NCBI GenBank assembly: GCA_039918235.1
Contig: JBDSHZ010000083.1
Location: 3,820-67,819, forward strand
Reading direction: 5' to 3'
Source: Pseudopedobacter sp039918235
GTDB taxonomy: Bacteria; Bacteroidota; Bacteroidia; Sphingobacteriales; Sphingobacteriaceae
Length of the DNA stretch: 64,000 nucleotides
The position numbers were made by a program, and so were the translations under genes. The notes beneath the pieces were generated by a model. The model saw only the letters and a program-made list of their open reading frames with translations. It was not told the DNA's origin and ran no database searches. Below are positions 58,821-64,000 of the stretch, in pieces (the first letter of the stretch is position 1; each line of letters opens with the position of its first letter).

Positions 58821-59705
58821 ATGGCAAATTTAAAAGAAGTAAGAATCAGGATCACATCGGTAAGCTCTACGCAGCAGATTACTAAAGCTATGAAAATGGT
58901 TTCGGCTGCTAAGTTAAAAAGAGCAACCAATGCTATTGTTCAGCTACGTCCTTATGCCAATAAATTGAAAGAGATTTTAGCTAATCTTTCTGCCAGTTTA
59001 GAAGATGGTGTTTCGGTTTTCACTCAGGAACGTGAAGTTAAAAATGTACTGGTAATTGTGGTGACTTCTAACCGTGGTTTGGCGGGTGCTTTTAATATGA
59101 ATGCCATAAAAGCCGCTAACAATCTAATTTCTGAAAAATACAGCTCTTTCCAGAAAAGCGGGAATTTACATGTTGTTGCCATAGGAAAAAAAGCACAGGA
59201 TTATTACGAAAAGCGTAAATACAATATTATTGGAAACAACAATGAAGTATTTAGTGCCTTAAATTTCGAGAATGTTTCTTTGATTACCGAAGCCATTATG
59301 AAAGGTTTTGAAGATGGCAAATACGATAAAGTAGAGTTAGTTTACAATCAGTTTAAAAATGCAGCAATGCAGATTTTAACTACAGAACAACTTTTACCAG
59401 TTCCAAAACCTGAGAAAACAACGGAGGCGCAAAGCAACCAAGTTGATTATATTTTGGAACCATCACAAGAGGAAATTGTAGAAGAGTTGATTCCTAAAAA
59501 TATTAAAATACAGCTTTACAAAGCAGTTTTAGATTCTCATGCTTCAGAACATGGCGCAAGAATGACTGCTATGGACAAAGCGACCGATAATGCCGGTGAT
59601 TTGTTAAAGAAGCTTAAATTGGCTTACAACCAAGCCCGTCAAGCTGCCATTACCACAGAGCTTTCTGAGATTGTAAGTGGTGCTGCTGCATTATCAAACG
59701 GATAA
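58821..59705 (+). CDS. atpG: F0F1 ATP synthase subunit gamma
   Basis: The central rotating shaft. The 294-residue protein has the conserved termini: LKEVRIRITSVSSTQQITKAMKMVSAAKLKRA at the N-terminus and SEHGARMTAMDKATDNAGDLL near the C-terminus, ending SEIVSGAAAL. VVTSNRGLAGAFN is in the middle domain. The operon ends here with a repeat and a terminator; atpD and atpC must be elsewhere, as in other Bacteroidota. Confidence 0.96.
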   Translation: MANLKEVRIRITSVSSTQQITKAMKMVSAAKLKRATNAIVQLRPYANKLKEILANLSASLEDGVSVFTQEREVKNVLVIVVTSNRGLAGAFNMNAIKAANNLISEKYSSFQKSGNLHVVAIGKKAQDYYEKRKYNIIGNNNEVFSALNFENVSLITEAIMKGFEDGKYDKVELVYNQFKNAAMQILTTEQLLPVPKPEKTTEAQSNQVDYILEPSQEEIVEELIPKNIKIQLYKAVLDSHASEHGARMTAMDKATDNAGDLLKKLKLAYNQARQAAITTELSEIVSGAAALSNG

Positions 59706-59712
59706 TTTAAAG

Positions 59713-59746
59713 AGTTTAAAGCATAAGGCTTAATGCCGAAAGCTTA
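59713..59746. repeat. AAAGC-type repeat after atpG
   Basis: Words AAAGCATAAGGCTTAATGCCG and AAAGCTTAGG follow the atpG stop. This is the same family as in the cys operon and in lnt. Confidence 0.6.
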
Positions 59747-59748
59747 GG

Positions 59749-59783
59749 AACCTCAATCATGATAAATGATTGAGGTTTTTTTT
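59749..59783 (+). terminator. Terminator of the atp operon
   Basis: AACCTCAATCAT (59749-59760) pairs with ATGATTGAGGTT (59766-59777), followed by a run of T. It ends the bactofilin-atp transcript. Confidence 0.85.
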
Positions 59784-59865
59784 ATTCATATCTCTTCAAT
59801 ATAAAAATCTCGGATTATTGAATATTTTATAATCCAAGGATTTACTCAAGCATAAAATTAATCCC

Positions 59866-59900
59866 AAAAAAAACACCCAAAACTTTACGCTTTGGATGTT
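59866..59900 (-). terminator. Terminator after the lipoprotein gene
   Basis: On the minus strand AACATCCAAA pairs with TTTTGGGTGTT (one wobble pair) and is followed by six T. It lies 23 bases after the stop at 59923. Confidence 0.6.
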
Positions 59901-59922
59901 TGGGTTATCAATTGTTAAATGT

Positions 59923-60408
59923 TTACTTTTTCAGAGTAATAGTTGTAGGGACGGTGTTTGAAAATTGAATGGATTGGTTATTTAAATTAAGATTGGTAAT
60001 ATCTAGCTTCCCACAGCAGGATTCAGCAATAAATTTAGTTTCTACTTTAAGTGAATCAGGCGTTGTGGATGCAAAATAAATCACAAATTCATCCGTACCA
60101 AAAGTTTCGAACCTGATAAACTTATTAGACTTATCAGTACTATCAACTGATAGATCGATATTCTTCTTTAAACGAGTACTATAAATTTTAACATCGTTAA
60201 AACGGTATTTTGGATTGGAACCGAAAATCAGATCCGAACTATTAGATTTATCCAAAATATGAATATTGAACGTTTTTGAAGCTTGAGTGCAAAGAACAAG
60301 AGCACAATTATGAGTATTAGGGATGTTGGAATCTTCCTTCTTAACACAAGAATAGAAGAACAATAAAGCAACTCCTGCAAAAAAACCGAATCTTAATTTT
60401 AAACCCAT
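59923..60408 (-). CDS. Lipoprotein of unknown function
   Basis: A 161-residue protein with an N-terminal hydrophobic segment (FGFFAGVALLFFYSC, lipobox-like YSC) and a mature part that is predicted mostly beta. It has five Cys (the CALVLC and SCCGK stretches) that may form disulfides. No family is recognised. It stands alone with its own terminator on the left and a divergent small gene on the right. Codon use is like the neighbours. Confidence 0.65.
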   Translation of the reverse strand: MGLKLRFGFFAGVALLFFYSCVKKEDSNIPNTHNCALVLCTQASKTFNIHILDKSNSSDLIFGSNPKYRFNDVKIYSTRLKKNIDLSVDSTDKSNKFIRFETFGTDEFVIYFASTTPDSLKVETKFIAESCCGKLDITNLNLNNQSIQFSNTVPTTITLKK

Positions 60409-60537
60409 TTAAATCTATTACGGCAACTACGGTAAAGTTGATACAAAGCAAACCATTTTTGTAGAAACTATTTAGCAATTGTTGCATTTATTTAAACAAT
60501 AGTTTTATTTTTGCAGAGAAATAAATCGAGATAGATT

Positions 60538-60723
60538 ATGGTAAATGCAAATAACCCTTCATATTATAAAATTATCATTATTGGAGTAATTATAGGCCTA
60601 TTTGGTATATATGTTAAACAGTTTGTTTACCACTCAATAGTAGTTGATTTAATTGGTTGGGCTTTAACCTTTATTGGCGCCGCCATCAGCATTAGCGGCG
60701 TATTGAGAGTTTTAAAAGACTAA
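60538..60723 (+). CDS. Small membrane protein, unknown function
   Basis: A 61-residue protein with two membrane helices (IIIIGVIIGLFGIYV and LIGWALTFIGAAISISGVL) and a short polar N-terminus. No family is recognised. It is divergent from the lipoprotein gene and ends at a terminator shared with the patatin gene, so it appears to be expressed. A short length and good hydrophobic pattern are the only support. Confidence 0.55.
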   Translation: MVNANNPSYYKIIIIGVIIGLFGIYVKQFVYHSIVVDLIGWALTFIGAAISISGVLRVLKD

Positions 60724-60752
60724 ATAAGGCACAAATCTCATAAAATATTGAA

Positions 60753-60785
60753 AGCATCATCTCAAGTTTGAGATGATGCTTTTTT
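60753..60785. terminator. Bidirectional terminator
   Basis: AGCATCATCTCAA (60753-60765) pairs with TTGAGATGATGCT (60768-60780) and is followed by five T on the plus strand. It separates the small membrane gene from the convergent patatin gene, whose stop is at 60784. Confidence 0.8.
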
Positions 60786-61542
60786 ATTTTCTCATTGTCT
60801 TAATATTTTTTATCTGATGGAGCGTTTCCTCATGAGCAATCCAGAAAATCTCTTCTGCTTTCTTTACATCGAAAACTCCTGTTTCTCCTAAACCTAAAGG
60901 TTCTATCAAAATATCAAGACATTTCTTCTTCTCTTCCATATCATGATTGATAGATAGAATTGCTGCTCTTTCAATCACATGCTTCATATTTCTGAACTGA
61001 TTCACTACAGGCAAATGATTACAGGAAGAGCCAATAATGAAATCACATTTACCAGTTAGCGGTTCAACAGGGAAATTATTTAGCACCCCGCCATCTACAT
61101 AAAATTTACCATCTAGTTCAATAGGTTTAAAAACCCCTGGGATACAACTTGAAGCTAAAACTCTTCTGATCAACTCTCCCTCAGAAAAATAGACCAGCTT
61201 ACCTTCATTGAAATTTGTAGCAGTAATAGTGAGCGGTATTTTTAAATGTTCGAAAGAATCATGTGGTATATAAGTCTTTAATAGTTTTGCTACATTTTCT
61301 ATATTAAGCAACGCAATAGATTTAAAAGCAGGCTTAATAAATTTCAACAGCCTTGTTTCTTGGAAAATCTGTAAAGCTTCATAAGGGTCAATTTTATTGG
61401 CATATAAAGCGCCAACAATTGATCCCGCACTGGTGCCAGATATGTTAGAGATCACTATTCCCTTTTCTTCTATTGCCTTTAATACCCCCAAATGGGCAAC
61501 ACCCCTAATTCCACCTCCACTCAATACAATTCCTATCTTCAT
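60784..61542 (-). CDS. Patatin-like phospholipase
   Basis: A 252-residue serine lipid acyl hydrolase. Visible are the oxyanion motif SGGGIRGVAHLGVLKA at the N-terminus, the nucleophile in GTSAGSIVG, and the catalytic Asp in YVDGGVLNNFPVEP. No signal peptide is obvious, so it is probably cytoplasmic or membrane-associated. It lies 12 bases after gldB on the same strand and is likely co-transcribed. The lipid substrate is unknown. Confidence 0.9.
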   Translation of the reverse strand: MKIGIVLSGGGIRGVAHLGVLKAIEEKGIVISNISGTSAGSIVGALYANKIDPYEALQIFQETRLLKFIKPAFKSIALLNIENVAKLLKTYIPHDSFEHLKIPLTITATNFNEGKLVYFSEGELIRRVLASSCIPGVFKPIELDGKFYVDGGVLNNFPVEPLTGKCDFIIGSSCNHLPVVNQFRNMKHVIERAAILSINHDMEEKKKCLDILIEPLGLGETGVFDVKKAEEIFWIAHEETLHQIKNIKTMRK

Positions 61543-61554
61543 CTTCTGTTATGC

Positions 61555-62601
61555 TTAAGGTTTATTAGCAGGCCGGTATTTGGCCATCCTTAATACTTTC
61601 TGTGCATCCTTCTCCAACATTAATTCTTTTAAAGTTACGTCAGGATTTTCTTTCATGTATGATTTTACAATCTGCCAGCCAATAAACAGACCAAGCTTTG
61701 GTGCAGAATCGTTCTGGTTTCCTAAACCGGGTGTAAAAGGTGCTTCCGCTAAATATTTCTGAATCTTAAAATAATCAGTATTAAATAACAAATCCTGCTC
61801 TAAAAAATAGGCATAAGTATCAGATTCAAATTGAGTTGCCCATTTCATCTGATCAGATGAATAGCCTATTAAAGTACTGTCAGCAATTTCAGGCTGAATC
61901 TTTTTCATGAAATATAGCAATTTCCCATTATAAACCATTTTTGCCAAAAGATTTTTATCTTGATTTAATTCTGGAAAAAGTTCTTCTCTTGTAATTACTT
62001 CTACTACTCGAGGGGTGATATTTTCAGGTGTAAACCTCCTACTGATGTATCTTGGCACACTTTCTACCAAAGCAGGATAAAACTTGGAATCCTTTCCTAA
62101 AAACATATCCAATCCAATCCCAACATAGCCAGACCCAATTGGAGTCTGAACCTGAAAACCAGAGATATAAGTAATTAATTTTGGTGTTTTCCAATTGGGA
62201 TAATAATATTTAATATGCTTAAAAGCATCTATCAATACTGATTTTTGGGCATCCAGATTTGGATAAACCTCATTCGTTTCAGCCTGCAGATCCTGAAACG
62301 GTTTACCACTTAAAATCTGTTCTACAGTTTGATAATATTGAGTATTGTCAGTAGTTCCAACATTCAGGATTTTCTGAAAATAATCATCGTAAAAAGCACC
62401 GTACTTATTTTTTAATAGCGGTAATTGAGCGGTTAATTCATTCGGCTTAATGCTAAAAAAATCCTGATCAAACCTTTCAATATTTAACTCAACATCAATA
62501 TTGCTTACATCTACTTTATCATCGTGATGGCAGGCCATCAGAAAAAATGATATCAGAAAAAAAAGAGTAATTTTGGGGCGATGATTAACGTTTACAATCA
62601 C
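61555..62601 (-). CDS. gldB: Gliding motility lipoprotein GldB
   Basis: A 348-residue lipoprotein required for gliding in Flavobacterium. The N-terminus has a hydrophobic segment and a lipobox (FFLISFFLMAC). Family stretches include ELNIERFDQDFF, ITYISGFQVQTPIGSGYVGIGLD and FLGKDSKFYP. The start codon is GTG at 62601; no ATG precedes the signal peptide. Its exact function is unknown. The start lies 30 bases from the divergent outer-membrane gene, so promoters must overlap. Confidence 0.87.
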   Translation of the reverse strand: MIVNVNHRPKITLFFLISFFLMACHHDDKVDVSNIDVELNIERFDQDFFSIKPNELTAQLPLLKNKYGAFYDDYFQKILNVGTTDNTQYYQTVEQILSGKPFQDLQAETNEVYPNLDAQKSVLIDAFKHIKYYYPNWKTPKLITYISGFQVQTPIGSGYVGIGLDMFLGKDSKFYPALVESVPRYISRRFTPENITPRVVEVITREELFPELNQDKNLLAKMVYNGKLLYFMKKIQPEIADSTLIGYSSDQMKWATQFESDTYAYFLEQDLLFNTDYFKIQKYLAEAPFTPGLGNQNDSAPKLGLFIGWQIVKSYMKENPDVTLKELMLEKDAQKVLRMAKYRPANKP

Positions 62602-62631
62602 AGAAGAACAATTTTTATTTATTCCGAAGTT

Positions 62632-63276
62632 ATGAAAAAGATATTATTTGCTGTATTATTTACTTTTTGTTCTTTTGCACTTTTTGCGCAGGACGGTACA
62701 GTAGGAGGTTTTAAATTAGGCTTAACTGCCCATCCTAATTTTGGCTGGATAAAATCAGATGTACAGGGAATTAAGACTGATGGTTTAAGAGCCGGCTTTA
62801 CTTACGGTTTATTGGGGGATTTTTATTTTGCAGACAATTATGCGTTTAGTACAGGATTACTGCTTACCACCATTAATGGCCAAACCAAAAGTGAGCTTAC
62901 TGCCAACAATGGTGATCAGCAGGTTTATAAAATCCAGTATATTGAAATCCCAGCGAAACTTAAGTTAACTACTACAGAAGTGAACGGCTTGAAGTTTTTT
63001 GGCGAATTTGGTTTAGGTAATGGATTTTGCGTGAGGGCAAAACAGGATGTTAAATCAACAAACCCAGCTAGTTCAACAGAAGATTTAGATGTTTATAAAA
63101 ACACTTCATTTTATAGAGCTTCATTAATTATTGGCGGAGGAGCCGAGTTTAAAGTTGGTGGTAAAACTACAATGATGGCCGGGCTGTCTTTTGACAATGG
63201 TTTTACTGATATCCAATCTGGAAGTGGCACTTTAAAAAGTTCTTATTTAGGCCTGAACCTTGCCGTATTTTTTTAG
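62632..63276 (+). CDS. Outer-membrane beta-barrel protein (PorT-like)
   Basis: A 214-residue protein with a signal peptide (KKILFAVLFTFCSFALFAQ) and amphipathic beta strands typical of eight-stranded outer-membrane barrels (GFKLGLTAHPNFGWIKSD at the start, SSYLGLNLAVFF at the end with a terminal Phe). The broad class is that of PorT-like/OMP_b-brl proteins. The ATG at 62632 is used; a longer frame from 62581 would remove the signal peptide. Divergent from gldB and followed by nadE. Confidence 0.82.
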   Translation: MKKILFAVLFTFCSFALFAQDGTVGGFKLGLTAHPNFGWIKSDVQGIKTDGLRAGFTYGLLGDFYFADNYAFSTGLLLTTINGQTKSELTANNGDQQVYKIQYIEIPAKLKLTTTEVNGLKFFGEFGLGNGFCVRAKQDVKSTNPASSTEDLDVYKNTSFYRASLIIGGGAEFKVGGKTTMMAGLSFDNGFTDIQSGSGTLKSSYLGLNLAVFF

Positions 63277-63304
63277 TTTCGTTTAATAAATTTACTCTTC
63301 ATAC

Positions 63305-64000
63305 ATGAAAATTGCTTTAGCACAATTGAATTATCATATTGGTAATTTTGAAGCTAATACTCAAAAAATAATTCAAACTATCCAAGCTCAAAAAGCTGCT
63401 GGTGTTGATATTGTAGTTTTTGCCGAACTATGTATTTCAGGTTATCCTCCCAGAGATTTTTTGGAATATCCTGAGTTTATTGAACTGTGTAAAGCTTCTG
63501 CAGATGAGATTGCAAAAGCCACGGAGGGAATTGCCTGCATTATTGGTTTACCAATTGTTAACCCTGTTATTGAAGGGAAAGACCTTTATAATGCTGCTTT
63601 TTTTATTGCCGATGGAGAGATTAAACAGGTTGTTAAAAAAGCACTTTTGCCTACTTATGATGTGTTTGATGAGTACCGCTATTTCGAACCCGCCTACAAT
63701 TGGAATGTGGTTGAATTTAAAGGAAAGAGGCTTGCAGTAACTATTTGCGAAGACATATGGAACATTGACGATAATCCCTTATACCGTATTTCGCCAATGA
63801 ACATTCTGATAGAACAAAAGCCGGACCTTATGATAAACCTGAGCGCTTCGCCGTTTGATTATATACATGCCGAAGAAAGAAAATCGGTTATTAAAGCAAA
63901 TGTGATTAAGTATAAGCTGCCTATGTTTTATTGCAATGCGGTAGGCAGTCAAACCGAAATTGTTTTTGACGGCGCTTCATTGATTTTTGATAAAGAAGGA
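63305..64000 (+). CDS. nadE: NAD+ synthetase, glutamine-dependent (N-terminal 232 residues)
   Basis: Converts nicotinate adenine dinucleotide to NAD+. The visible part is the nitrilase-fold glutaminase domain, with Glu in VVFAELCISGYPPRD, Lys in VVKKALLPTYDVFDEYRYF and Cys in VTICEDIWN. The synthetase domain lies beyond the window edge; the frame is open to the last base. NadE next to gldB is a common Bacteroidota arrangement. Start ATG at 63305. Confidence 0.93.
   Translation, partial: MKIALAQLNYHIGNFEANTQKIIQTIQAQKAAGVDIVVFAELCISGYPPRDFLEYPEFIELCKASADEIAKATEGIACIIGLPIVNPVIEGKDLYNAAFFIADGEIKQVVKKALLPTYDVFDEYRYFEPAYNWNVVEFKGKRLAVTICEDIWNIDDNPLYRISPMNILIEQKPDLMINLSASPFDYIHAEERKSVIKANVIKYKLPMFYCNAVGSQTEIVFDGASLIFDKEG

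Noticed and set aside
1..64000. tRNA or rRNA genes
   Set aside because: No T-loop consensus with a matching acceptor stem and no rRNA-like stretch was recognised by eye; a covariance search would be needed to be certain.

Overview
The window comes from a Bacteroidota chromosome, most likely Sphingobacteriaceae and close to Pedobacter. The grounds are the type IX secretion/gliding genes gldK-L-M-N, gldB and an SprE/PorW-like lipoprotein, many promoters of the Bacteroidota type (-7 box TAnnTTTG), scarce Shine-Dalgarno sites, AT-rich DNA, and an atp operon that ends at atpG without atpD and atpC. No rRNA, tRNA or CRISPR array was seen. The genus is inferred, not proven.

Layout. (1) 1-12.6 kb, minus strand: an assimilatory sulfur block. 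Sulfite reductase, uroporphyrinogen-III methyltransferase, a siroheme synthase fused to a TSUP transporter, APS reductase (cysH) and ATP sulfurylase (cysD, cysN) form one operon with a promoter, a structured leader and a terminator. Upstream lie a Fic protein, an Rrf2 regulator, an OsmC protein and a MetZ-type sulfhydrylase. Together they would take sulfate to sulfide and into homocysteine. (2) 12.1-31.1 kb: housekeeping and envelope genes (uvrA, an ECF sigma factor, serS, rsmI, lnt, a second Fic protein, MOSC, a UbiA-like protein, a phosphoesterase, a MoxR/VWA pair, a fasciclin protein, an SDR, hemW). (3) 31.1-38.5 kb: an accessory island inserted at the first codons of hemW. It has an 11-bp direct repeat at its ends, a decayed integrase, decayed gene fragments and a cargo of TetR, epoxide-hydrolase-like, VOC, Crp/Fnr, metallo-beta-lactamase-fold and SDR genes. 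(4) 38.8-53.9 kb: a DUF4271-type membrane protein, uroporphyrinogen-III synthase, gldKLMN, uvrC, a class A penicillin-binding protein, SprE/PorW, an M23 peptidase and a bactofilin. (5) 53.8-59.8 kb: the atp operon (atpZ, an AtpI-like protein, atpB, E, F, H, A, G). (6) 59.9-64 kb: a lipoprotein, a small membrane protein, a patatin, gldB, an outer-membrane protein and the start of nadE.

The most unusual signals lie between and inside the genes. Several families of short interspersed repeats fill the gaps, supply false upstream start codons, and in lnt appear to have been inserted in frame into a cytoplasmic loop. A four-helix-bundle (S23-type) gene sits between inverted 14-bp repeats. Three exact-period 71-bp tandem repeats lie upstream of the second fic gene. 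The hemW island left behind a displaced promoter and start codon at its far end. The cys leader and the atpE-atpF gap both hold terminator-like hairpins that could set expression levels.
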